Assembly (NCBI RefSeq): GCF_019633745.1
Contig: NZ_CP037968.1
Span: 2,858,789-2,922,788 of the forward strand
Direction of reading: 5' to 3'
Source: Methanofollis formosanus
Lineage (GTDB): Archaea > Halobacteriota > Methanomicrobia > Methanomicrobiales > Methanofollaceae
DNA length: 64,000 nt
The notes below the pieces were generated by a model. It did not search any database and had not been told where the DNA came from. It saw only the letters and a list, made by a program, of their open reading frames with translations. Made by a program: the position numbers and the translations under genes. Below, one piece after another: positions 52,144 to 59,298 of the stretch (its first letter is position 1; every line of letters starts with the position of its first letter).

Positions 52144-52953
52144 ATGCGATTGGCCATGGAACGCTGGCACCTCCCCGACCTGAAGCAGGCGGTGGCGAGG
52201 TGCCGGGAGAGGAACGGGCAGGGGATCGTGTGCACGCTGACCCCGATCGGGGAGTTTGCAAAAGACAAAAACGAAGTGAAGAGGTGGGCGTCTGAATATA
52301 ATGCAGCCGTCCGTGCCGCCGACAAACGCAAACTCGACGCCGCGGTGGGGGTGAAGTTGACTGCGCTGGGAGGGGTCATCGATCCCGAGGGTGCGCTCGA
52401 GCGACTGGACGCAATCGTCGGCGAGGGCGAACGGCGCGGCGTCGCCATCGAACTCGATATGGAGGGACGGGGGCTGGTGGACCTCGCGATGGAGGCGGCG
52501 TATCGGTGTGCGACCGCCGAGCCCCCGCTCACCCTTGCCGTGCAGGCCTATCTCGACCGGACGGTCGACGACCTCTCGCACCTCGCAGTGACCGGGACCA
52601 GGCCGCGCCTGGTGAAGGGAGCGTACCTCGGGGACGCCGACGACTTCTTCGAGGTCCAGGACCGGTTCAAAAGTGTCGCCGCCAGGCTCATCGCCTCAGG
52701 CCGTCCCTTCTCGGTCGGCACCCACGACCCCGACCTGGTGGCATGGCTCCTCCATGCCGGCGGCGCCTCGAAGGAGCAGGTCGAGTTCGCCTTCCTGACC
52801 GGGCTGGCCGACCGGACAAAAGAGCAGATGGCTGGGCAGGGGTGGAAGGTGAGGGAGTACCTCCCCTTCGGCGAGGCGGCGGGGGCCTATGTGGAACGGC
52901 GGCGTCGCTACCTTGCGACCCTGCGGGCACTGGGGAGGATGCCGCTCCCCTGA
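52144..52953 (+). CDS. Proline dehydrogenase
   Basis: 269-aa FAD-dependent TIM-barrel enzyme that oxidises proline to pyrroline-5-carboxylate. The hallmark RPRLVKGAYLGDADDFFEV (about 155-173) with the K-G-A-Y-x motif, the FSVGTHDPDLVAWLL strand (about 196-210) and the C-terminal VREYLPFGEAAGAYVERRRR (about 236-255, ending in the paired Arg that bind substrate) are all present. It is shorter than PutA and close to the monofunctional PutB type. It follows the aldehyde dehydrogenase by 37 bases. ATG at 52144 is used; an ATG at 52156 is possible. It converges on cutA. Confidence 0.85.
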   Translation: MRLAMERWHLPDLKQAVARCRERNGQGIVCTLTPIGEFAKDKNEVKRWASEYNAAVRAADKRKLDAAVGVKLTALGGVIDPEGALERLDAIVGEGERRGVAIELDMEGRGLVDLAMEAAYRCATAEPPLTLAVQAYLDRTVDDLSHLAVTGTRPRLVKGAYLGDADDFFEVQDRFKSVAARLIASGRPFSVGTHDPDLVAWLLHAGGASKEQVEFAFLTGLADRTKEQMAGQGWKVREYLPFGEAAGAYVERRRRYLATLRALGRMPLP

Positions 52954-52956
52954 TGC

Positions 52957-53277
52957 TCATTTCTCCCGTGTCTCGCCGGCGACCCAGGCCAGGTAGTCGG
53001 CGTCGCCGCCGATGACCGGGAGGGCGATGATCTCAGGGACATCATAGGGGTGCGCTCCCTTCAGGGTGGCGGTGAGGGCGGGGAGAAGATCGCCTCTCGT
53101 CTTGATGACCAGGAGCTCTTCGCGCTCGCTGGTGATCTTCCCCTCCCACCAGAAGACCGACCCCACCCCGAAGAGACTCACGCACGCGGCCAGCCGTTTC
53201 TCGACGACCAGGCCGGCAATCTCTTCGGCGTCACCGGACGGGGCGGTGCAAAGGACGACGACAAACTCAGTGTCCAT
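52957..53277 (-). CDS. cutA: Divalent-cation tolerance protein CutA
   Basis: 106-aa trimeric CutA protein, whose family occurs in all domains and has been linked with copper tolerance in E. coli, although its role remains unclear. Conserved features are VVVLCTAPSGDAEEIAGLV, KRLAACVSLFGVGSVFWWEG, EELLVIKTRGDLLPAL and HPYDVPEIIALPV. The ATG at 53277 shares one base with the gdhA stop (TGATG), so the two are translationally coupled, which is unusual for this pair. It ends four bases from proline dehydrogenase on the other strand. Confidence 0.95.
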   Translation of the reverse strand: MDTEFVVVLCTAPSGDAEEIAGLVVEKRLAACVSLFGVGSVFWWEGKITSEREELLVIKTRGDLLPALTATLKGAHPYDVPEIIALPVIGGDADYLAWVAGETREK

Positions 53278-54524
53278 CAGACCCACCCCCGCGTCCGCAT
53301 GGCGTCCAGGGTGTTGGTGACGGCGATGGAGTAGGCCGCCCGGCGCAGCGATGTGCCGGAGATGAGGGCCTTCTCGTGGACGCTATGGTAGGTGTCCTTC
53401 ATCTGTTTGCGCAGTCGCCGGTCGACCTCAGCCTCGTCCCAGTGGTCGAGGGTGGCGTTCTGCACCATCTCGAAGTACGAGACGACCACCCCGCCGCCGT
53501 TGCAAAGGATGTCGGGGAGGAGGAGCACCCCGTTCTCTTCAAGGGCGCTCTCGGCCGCCACGGCCACCGGGCCGTTCGCAAACTCGGCGACGATCCCGGC
53601 CCGCACCTCCCCGGCGTTCTCTTGGGTGACCGCGTTCTCGAGGGCCGCAGGGATGAGGAGGTCGACGTCGAGAGTGAGGAGGTCGGCGCTGCTCACCTTC
53701 CTGCCGCCCGGAAAACCGGCGACCCCCCCGGTGGCGTGCTTGTGCTCGATGAGGCGGTTGATGTCGAGGCCCTCCCGGTTCATCACCCCACCCTGACTGT
53801 CGCTCACCGCCACCACCTTCGCCCCGGTGAGGATGGAGGCGAGGCGGGCGGCATGGCTCCCCACGTTCCCGAAGCCCTGGACCGCGACCGTCGCCCTGGC
53901 AAGGTCGATCCCGGCGTCCTTTGCGGCCTCTTCGACAACGTACCACCCGCCCCTTGCCGTGGCGTCGACGCGGCCTTCAGAACCCCAGACCGAGAGTGGT
54001 TTGCCGGTGATCGCCCCGAAGGCGTTTCTCCCGGCGATTCTGGAGTACTCGTCCATCATCCAGGCCATCACCCGGGCGTTGGTGTAGACGTCGGGTGCGG
54101 GGATATCCTCGTCGGGCCCGATGAACCTGGAGACCGCCCTGATATAGGCCCGGCTCAGCCGTTCGAGTTCGGCCTCGGAGAGTTCCTTGGGATTGCAGAC
54201 CACGCCGCCCTTCGCCCCGCCGAGCGGGAGGCCGAGGAGGGCGCACTTCCAGGTCATGATCGCCGCAAGCCCCCGGATCGACTCCAGGCTTTCGTCGGGG
54301 TGGTAGCGGATCCCCCCCTTCGTGGGCCCGCGTGCGTCGTTGAACTGGACCCTGAACCCCTCGAAGACCCTGATCTTCCCTGAGTCCATCCTGACTGGGA
54401 TGGAGACATGGAGTTCGCGCATCGGCATCGTGAGGGCGGCTTCGGTTTCGGCGTCCAGTCCGAGGTCGGCGACGCAGGTGCAGACATGCCTGATGATGGT
54501 TTCGAGGAGCCCGGTCGTGCTCAT
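53277..54524 (-). CDS. gdhA: Glutamate dehydrogenase
   Basis: 415-aa hexameric-type Glu/Leu/Phe/Val dehydrogenase that interconverts glutamate and 2-oxoglutarate plus ammonia. The substrate-binding LPLGGAKGGVVCNPKELSE (about 99-117, with the catalytic lysine) is canonical, as are GPDEDIPAPDVYTNARVMAW (about 140-159), the Rossmann VAVQGFGNVGSHAARLAS and LLIPAALENAVTQENAGEV near 310. The upstream KGGIRYHPDESLESIRGLA block is complete. Its stop overlaps the cutA start. It faces the proline/ornithine genes and can complete the path from proline to 2-oxoglutarate. Confidence 0.95.
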   Translation of the reverse strand: MSTTGLLETIIRHVCTCVADLGLDAETEAALTMPMRELHVSIPVRMDSGKIRVFEGFRVQFNDARGPTKGGIRYHPDESLESIRGLAAIMTWKCALLGLPLGGAKGGVVCNPKELSEAELERLSRAYIRAVSRFIGPDEDIPAPDVYTNARVMAWMMDEYSRIAGRNAFGAITGKPLSVWGSEGRVDATARGGWYVVEEAAKDAGIDLARATVAVQGFGNVGSHAARLASILTGAKVVAVSDSQGGVMNREGLDINRLIEHKHATGGVAGFPGGRKVSSADLLTLDVDLLIPAALENAVTQENAGEVRAGIVAEFANGPVAVAAESALEENGVLLLPDILCNGGGVVVSYFEMVQNATLDHWDEAEVDRRLRKQMKDTYHSVHEKALISGTSLRRAAYSIAVTNTLDAMRTRGWV

Positions 54525-54818
54525 AGTGAGGGCAGCATTCTCGCGCGCTGAGATAAATATGGTGTCGAGGGGTGGGGGAGTTCACTGCGCGCCCCTTGGT
54601 TACCAAATTCAAATTGTAGCAAGAGGAAAAAATTTACATACTGCACAATATAGCACAACATGCCAGATCGATCCATATCGGCCGACTAAAAATCATCAAA
54701 AATCGAAAATACATACATACTGCATTAATTGGTCAATCTATCTTCATGTATTATTACGTCAAATTATTTTTTACAATATTATAATTCCTCAGCAAATCGG
54801 GATTAGGAGCGTGAAAAA
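54525..54818. promoter_or_regulatory. AT-rich leader of the small-gene cassette
   Basis: From about 54600 the base composition turns sharply AT-rich, unlike the GC-rich flanks. Near 54760-54785 is AATTATTTTTTACAATATTA, which contains TATA-like sequence, 35-60 bases before the GTG at 54819. No gene is called before that. The AT-rich zone resembles sequence of plasmid or viral origin. Confidence 0.45.
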
Positions 54819-54938
54819 GTGCTAAAATCAGTACCGGACGGTATTGACCGTCATATTATTAGGATAACCTTCACCGGATCCTCGATCGATCCGACGTCGA
54901 ACGCCGCCGTACGGCAGAATTGGGGGCGGTTGCTTTGA
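54819..54938 (+). CDS. Small gene A of the AT-rich cassette (39 aa)
   Basis: Possible 39-aa product starting at GTG, MLKSVPDGIDRHIIRITFTG, and ending WGRLL. AGGAG lies nine bases upstream (54805-54809), and its TGA overlaps the next gene's TTG start (TTGA). No homologue is recognised and the length is short, so the call rests on the ribosome site, the overlap with the next gene and the base composition shared with it. Confidence 0.4.
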   Translation: MLKSVPDGIDRHIIRITFTGSSIDPTSNAAVRQNWGRLL

Positions 54939-55258
54939 CACAACACAACAAATCTAAATTTTCAGTTCCGCGCGTCGTCAGGTCTACCACAGGAGATCTG
55001 GTCGTTGAAATTTCGACCCGAATTTTTCCAATCGACGTTTCGAGCCGATATACAGTCCTAAATACAGGGGGCACAGTTCGTATCGTCGATTTGACTGCAG
55101 GGGTCGTTGGGATGATTTCACGGAATTATGGGCCGTTTCAAATTGATATACCTGGGATCGGTTCGTATTATGCCCCAATAAATAAAATTCGGGATCTAGC
55201 ACGGGGGAAACGTGGGCCGGTTCGTCTGTACCCGCTGACGGAGGTGCGATCAACATGA
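54935..55258 (+). CDS. Small gene B of the AT-rich cassette (107 aa)
   Basis: 107-aa protein from TTG, beginning MTQHNKSKFSVPRVVRSTTG and ending GPVRLYPLTEVRST. It is rich in I, R, T and V and in isolated strand-like segments (DLVVEISTRIFPIDVSSRYT), suggesting a beta-rich fold. No signal peptide or membrane helix. It uses A/T-ending codons far more than its neighbours, which points to foreign origin. It overlaps small gene A and small gene C by four bases each. No family recognised. Confidence 0.55.
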   Translation: MTQHNKSKFSVPRVVRSTTGDLVVEISTRIFPIDVSSRYTVLNTGGTVRIVDLTAGVVGMISRNYGPFQIDIPGIGSYYAPINKIRDLARGKRGPVRLYPLTEVRST

Positions 55259-55314
55259 TTGAGGCGTTTCAGCCCATGATCAGCGATTTGAGGACTGTAT
55301 TGAATCGAGCATAA
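55255..55314 (+). CDS. Small gene C of the AT-rich cassette (19 aa), perhaps truncated
   Basis: ATG at 55255 overlaps the stop of gene B (ATGA) and has GGAGGT nine bases upstream (55240-55245), the best ribosome site of the three. The frame reads MIEAFQPMISDLRTVLNRA and stops. Such a strong initiation site before only 19 codons suggests a gene broken early, or a genuine short peptide. Confidence 0.4.
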   Translation: MIEAFQPMISDLRTVLNRA

Positions 55315-55405
55315 ACTCGTTGCTCATGCTTATCTGATGAAATTTGTTTCATAGTGAGCATATCCCTAAATTCTTGATCGGGAGGGGGCGGACACCCCCG
55401 GCCCA

Positions 55406-56329
55406 TCAAAACCCCCGATACAACCCCGCCCGCCGCGCCTCCGCCACCGCCTCCTCGTACTCCTCCACCCTCAACGGACGCCCCAGACTCTCCTGACACG
55501 GCGCCGTTTCCGCGGCGGCATGCCACATCGGGCGATACTGGTCCATGACATTCACGTACGCATCCCGCGAGACCTCCTCGGCGATGAAACGAAAGACCTC
55601 GCGGCTCCCGGCCAGGCCGTCGGGGAGGACGAGGTGGCGGATGATCAGGCCCCGCACCGCGACTCCCTCGTCGTCGACGACGAGGTCGCCGACCTGCCGG
55701 TGCATCTCGAGGAGCGCGGCCTTCATGTGTCGGGTGTAGTGTGGGGCATGGGAGAGACGGCGTGCGGTCTCGTCGTCGCCGTACTTGGCGTCGGGCATGT
55801 AGATGTCGAAGACTCCGTCGAGGAATTTGAGGGTATGGACGCAGTCGTAGCCGCCGGTGTTGTAGACGAGCGGGACGGAGAGCCCGGCCCCGGCGGCGAT
55901 CACCAGCGCCCCCAGGATCTGGGGAACATAGTGGGTCGGGGTGACGAAGTTGATATTGTGACAGCCCCGTCGCTGGAGGGCGAGCATCATCATGGCAAGG
56001 TCGTCGCAGGAGACCTCATACCCGGCGCCCTCCTGGCTGATGGAATAATTTTGACAAAATTCACAACGCATCGTGCAGTTGGAAAAAAAGATCGTCCCCG
56101 AACCGTACCGGCCGACAAGTTCTGGCTCTTCCCCGTAGTGCGGCCCGAAACTCGATACCTTTGGGTCTGCCCCGCTCCGGCAATATCCCCGCTCTCCATG
56201 GAGACGGTCGACCCTGCACTGCCGCGGGCAGAGCGTGCAGGCAGAGAGAATCGCCCGGGCCGCCTCGGCCCGGCGTGCAAGTTCCCCGCTCCTGAGAAGG
56301 GAGAGGTATGAGGCCTCCCTCTCTCCCAT
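55406..56329 (-). CDS. Radical SAM protein (PflA/AmmeMemo-like)
   Basis: 307-aa radical SAM enzyme of the group that resembles pyruvate formate-lyase activating enzymes. An N-terminal CTLCPRQCRVDRLHGERGYC block (about 31-50) is followed by the cluster motif CTMRCEFCQNYSIS (about 85-98). GTIFFSNCTMRCEFCQNYSI is the same region. The rest, IYMPDAKYGDDETARRLSHA and LIIRHLVLPDGLAGSREVFR, follows the COG1313 pattern. Substrate unknown; partners in other archaea include AmmeMemoRadiSam-system proteins, which are not found here. A cupredoxin lipoprotein gene lies 24 bases upstream on the same strand. Confidence 0.8.
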   Translation of the reverse strand: MGEREASYLSLLRSGELARRAEAARAILSACTLCPRQCRVDRLHGERGYCRSGADPKVSSFGPHYGEEPELVGRYGSGTIFFSNCTMRCEFCQNYSISQEGAGYEVSCDDLAMMMLALQRRGCHNINFVTPTHYVPQILGALVIAAGAGLSVPLVYNTGGYDCVHTLKFLDGVFDIYMPDAKYGDDETARRLSHAPHYTRHMKAALLEMHRQVGDLVVDDEGVAVRGLIIRHLVLPDGLAGSREVFRFIAEEVSRDAYVNVMDQYRPMWHAAAETAPCQESLGRPLRVEEYEEAVAEARRAGLYRGF

Positions 56330-56353
56330 TGGTGAGAACCTGGCGGTGTTTGG

Positions 56354-56899
56354 TCAGGTCACGACGAACCTGCCGGTCATCTGTGCCGGGTGGACGTCGC
56401 AGCGGAAGAAGTAGTCCCCTGGTTCCTCGGGTGCAGTGAACGTGTAGGAGATCTGGGCCGGGCCGGTGATGACATCGCCGCGGAAGATCACTTCGACAGC
56501 GGCTTCGGTCTCGTACACGGCAAAGTTGTGGTCGACCCCCTCGTCCTGGTTGTCGAAGTTGATGATCACCGGCGCCCCGGCCGGGACGCTGATCTCGTCG
56601 GTGTTGAACTGGTTGTTCAGGGCGCTCAGGTCAAAGGTAACGCTCTCCCCTGAGGACACGATCTCCTCGGTCTCGGTCTCGTTCGTCGTCTCATTCGTTG
56701 TCTCGTTCACGACCTCAACGGTGGTCTCGGTTGCGGTCTCAGTCATGGTCTCGGTTACGGGTTCGGTAACCGTCTCGGTCACGGTCGTCTCTATAGGTGT
56801 CGGCGTGGGTGTTGTCGTCCCTGGTTCCCCCGTACACCCGGCCGCCATGACCAGGGCGACCAGGGCGGCGAGTGCCAGCAAGCGTACCATAGCATGCAT
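56354..56899 (-). CDS. Cupredoxin-domain lipoprotein
   Basis: 181-aa exported protein. A lipobox LVMAAGC (Cys22) follows a short hydrophobic signal. Residues 25-80 are a Thr/Glu-rich linker of TET and NET repeats. The C-terminal 100 residues form a plastocyanin-like beta barrel with the type 1 copper ligands: His in GVDHNFAV, then Cys, His and Met in FFRCDVHPAQMTGRFVV. It should sit on the outer face of the membrane and carry electrons or bind copper. ATG at 56899 or 56890 can serve as start. It precedes the radical SAM gene on the same strand. Confidence 0.85.
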   Translation of the reverse strand: MHAMVRLLALAALVALVMAAGCTGEPGTTTPTPTPIETTVTETVTEPVTETMTETATETTVEVVNETTNETTNETETEEIVSSGESVTFDLSALNNQFNTDEISVPAGAPVIINFDNQDEGVDHNFAVYETEAAVEVIFRGDVITGPAQISYTFTAPEEPGDYFFRCDVHPAQMTGRFVVT

Positions 56900-56974
56900 G
56901 GTGCCGCACAGGGCTATACCAGTTCATATATCTTTCGGGCTTCTCTATATGCCGGGGCATCGAACCCTAGAGTG

Positions 56975-57349
56975 ATGCGCGAACTCGCTGCCGTGAAGAC
57001 CGAGGTGAAAAGATCGCGCTTTTACGCCCACCTCTATGCCCTCGACGACCCCGACGAGATTGCGGAGGTGCTCGACCTCCACAGAAAAATGTACCGCAAG
57101 GCCGCCCACCACTGTTCTGCCGTGCGGTTTCTGCCGGGCAGAGACCCGGTCGAGGCCACCAAAAACGACGGCGAGGTCGGTCATCCGGGCAAGGCCATCC
57201 TCGGCGTCCTGGAAAAACATGCCCTCGACCACCACGCTCTCGTCGTCTCCCGACTCTTCGGCGGGATCAAGCTCGGCCCCGGCGGGGTGACCAGGGCCTT
57301 CAGGGACGCCGGTGAGAGTGTGGCCGAGTATTATCTGCATGAGGGATGA
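56975..57349 (+). CDS. IMPACT/YigZ-family (UPF0029) protein
   Basis: 124-aa protein with the N-terminal domain of IMPACT/YigZ, a conserved beta-alpha fold. The core is KRSRFYAHLYALDDPDEIAE (about 12-31), with KNDGEVGHPGKAILGVLEKH and VVSRLFGGIKLGPGGVTRAF (about 87-106), which is the signature block. The C-terminal domain of YigZ is absent, giving a short archaeal form. In eukaryotes IMPACT affects translation control; the archaeal role is unknown. ATG at 56975 is the first that gives the family start. Confidence 0.85.
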   Translation: MRELAAVKTEVKRSRFYAHLYALDDPDEIAEVLDLHRKMYRKAAHHCSAVRFLPGRDPVEATKNDGEVGHPGKAILGVLEKHALDHHALVVSRLFGGIKLGPGGVTRAFRDAGESVAEYYLHEG

Positions 57350-57956
57350 GAGGGTTTTGGTGGTGCGCCGGGAAACACCTGATACCAGAAACACTCTCAG
57401 ATCATATCCCTGAAGTCTCTCCCGGTCTTGGGCTTTGTAGAATTTTTCATGAGGCGAGCGCCCGCCTCAAGCATACGTGATGAAAATATCATCTCAGAAC
57501 TGGATCGATTCTTGACCCTCATCCTTCCGTTCTAGGAGCGAATCGAAGTCGAGCATCATGCCGTCCCCTGGCGCGAGCTGGCATGTAAATCTCGACGATT
57601 GTGCGGCCGATCCATCAGAAGAACTCTCTATAATCTGCGTATTGGCTTCAACGGAATATAGTGATTTAAATCTCTCATGCAAACCTGAAGAGAGGGCCGT
57701 CAGGATCATTTTCATGGTAATTCAGCATGAACCCCAGGCTCATGCCCGATTCAACAGAGCCCAATTTAGATGAGAACCTGGATTTGCAACCCCGGGCACG
57801 AGGACGTGGAACGGCCTGGGATACGCCGTCATCGATCCCTCCGTGAGGGCAGGTTTACAGAACAGGATAGGTTTAAACTAGCAACTTCCGCAACATGCAT
57901 CAAAAAAATATATATTTAAGAAAATAATATCGCCGCCTGTTGAAAGGTGACTTCAG
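57350..57956. repeat. Composite intergenic repeats
   Basis: Non-coding from about 57425 to 57770. Modules: GTAGAATTTTTCATGAGG with the hairpin TGAGGCG/CGCCTCA (57450-57469), CAGAACTGGATCGATTCTTG, GAATCGAAGTCGAGCATCAT, CGACGATTGTGCGGCCGATC, GCGTATTGGCTTCAACGG, GTCAGGATCATTTTCATGG and a hairpin TGAACC/GGCTCA (57728-57742). The last 180 bases include an A-rich TATA-like stretch (57900-57925) before the next gene. Confidence 0.85.
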
Positions 57957-58598
57957 ATGAAACTCAGGCTTCTCGCTACGGCACTCCTCCTGACATTCGT
58001 GGTGGCGTTCGTCGGTCTCGGTGTCCTCCTCGTCTTCCATCCCGGCCACGGAGGGCCGCAGGTCTCGCTCGAGATCGTCCCGCCCGACGAGATTCCGGCG
58101 GTCGTCAGAGAGGCGGAACGGCACTTCACCTCCAACCTTACCGGCGCCGTCGCCGGCGATGCCACTCTGGTGCGGTCGCTGGACCGGAATATCCGCGACT
58201 TCTATCTGGTCCCGTTCCATCGGGAAGAGGTCACGGCGGTCGCACAAATTTCCGTCTCTGAAAACGGAACACCGGATTTTTCTCAATGGAGACATGACCT
58301 CTCAGGGACCGTCGCGTGGATGCACCCCCCCTTCACGGCGGCGATCCTCATGCTCCGCAATGCCGGCTACACCGGTGGGAAATGGAAGGCACGCATGGTG
58401 AGCGTCTCCGGCGGCGAACCGGTCATGCCGTACTTCTGGGAGTTTGAGGAGGAAGCGGGTGAGAGGGTGTACATCGGATATGACCAGAAAAATGATGAAA
58501 TCAAGCTCTATTCTAAATTGGTACCCGATTTGTGGCCGAATGATAGAAAGAGTGATCCGCAAAATCCGCGTCCAGATAGTCCCGTCAGCCCTGCCTAG
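57957..58598 (+). CDS. Membrane-anchored protein of unknown function
   Basis: 213-aa protein with an N-terminal membrane helix (LLATALLLTFVVAFVGLGVL, residues 5-24) and an outer domain of about 170 residues. The domain is not recognised; motifs include VVREAERHFTSNLTGAVAGD, DFYLVPFHREEVTAVAQISV and FWEFEEEAGERVYIGYDQKN. The C-terminus is rich in P, D and N. ATG at 57957 follows an AT-rich leader with TATA-like AAAAATATATATTTAAG (about 57903-57919). Function unknown; it stands near an equally unknown decayed peptidase gene on the same strand. Confidence 0.6.
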   Translation: MKLRLLATALLLTFVVAFVGLGVLLVFHPGHGGPQVSLEIVPPDEIPAVVREAERHFTSNLTGAVAGDATLVRSLDRNIRDFYLVPFHREEVTAVAQISVSENGTPDFSQWRHDLSGTVAWMHPPFTAAILMLRNAGYTGGKWKARMVSVSGGEPVMPYFWEFEEEAGERVYIGYDQKNDEIKLYSKLVPDLWPNDRKSDPQNPRPDSPVSPA

Positions 58599-58769
58599 GA
58601 GCGCCCTGCCTGTATAGAAATAGCTCAGAATTGCTATATAATTCTAGAAACAGATCTCAGAACACGGACGTCGATCCGGCGTCCATGCAGGGACCGGATG
58701 CACCACCAGACCCGCACCCTGCCCCTGCAGTTAGATACGCTCCATTTCGGGTTTTTCTCGACCGTGACG

Positions 58770-59173
58770 GTGAATAGGGCTCTCTTTCTCTTGCTGCTCT
58801 TCTTCGTCCCTACCTTCGGGGCGTCGGCAGACCGCCCTGATCGCCCTGACCGGATACGTACAGACTGTCGGGTTCGAAGATGCCGGGGCCACCGCCTCAA
58901 TAGTCAGGAGCATGGAGAGTCACGGACTCACCGTCACGCTGGAGCCATGCCCGGCCAGGATGCCGGCGGGAGACCTGGTCACGACCTGGAATGTCGTCGG
59001 TATGAAGGAGGGGGAGAGCAACCTGACCGTCGTGGTCTGCACCCACTACGACACCTCTGTCCCTCCCAGGCCCGGTCGCCGACGATGTCGCCTTCGTCGT
59101 GCGGATTCTGGCCGACAGCGAAGAGGTGAACCTGACCCCCAACTGCGGGGCCAAGTTGCTACTATCCCCTTGA
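58770..59173 (+). pseudogene. Decayed M28-family peptidase
   Basis: Three frames in turn encode the remains of an M28 zinc aminopeptidase. Phase one gives a signal peptide (NRALFLLLLFFVPTFGASAD, from GTG 58770). After a frameshift near 58830, phase two gives TALIALTGYVQTVGFEDAGA and then LTVVVCTHYDTSVP with the first zinc His and Asp. After a second shift near 59065, phase three gives PGPVADDVAFVVRILADSEE, the remnant of the zinc-binding G-A-D-D-N-x-S-G motif, and stops at 59173. The conserved C-terminal half is missing. A live gene would need at least two repairs. Confidence 0.75.
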
Positions 59174-59298
59174 CCCGGATACGCACTCTTTTCTCCACCG
59201 GGCGCCGACTTTTTTCTGTGGGACCAGAATTCCTCAACAGACTTTTTTGTCGCTCCTCACCGAAGAGCATCACGCCGCCCCCGGCTCCCGGGCCGGCG

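Noticed and set aside
54322-54825. 167-codon plus-strand frame running from gdhA into the AT-rich region
   Set aside because: The first part is antisense to gdhA and the second part is low-complexity AT-rich sequence; no coherent protein.
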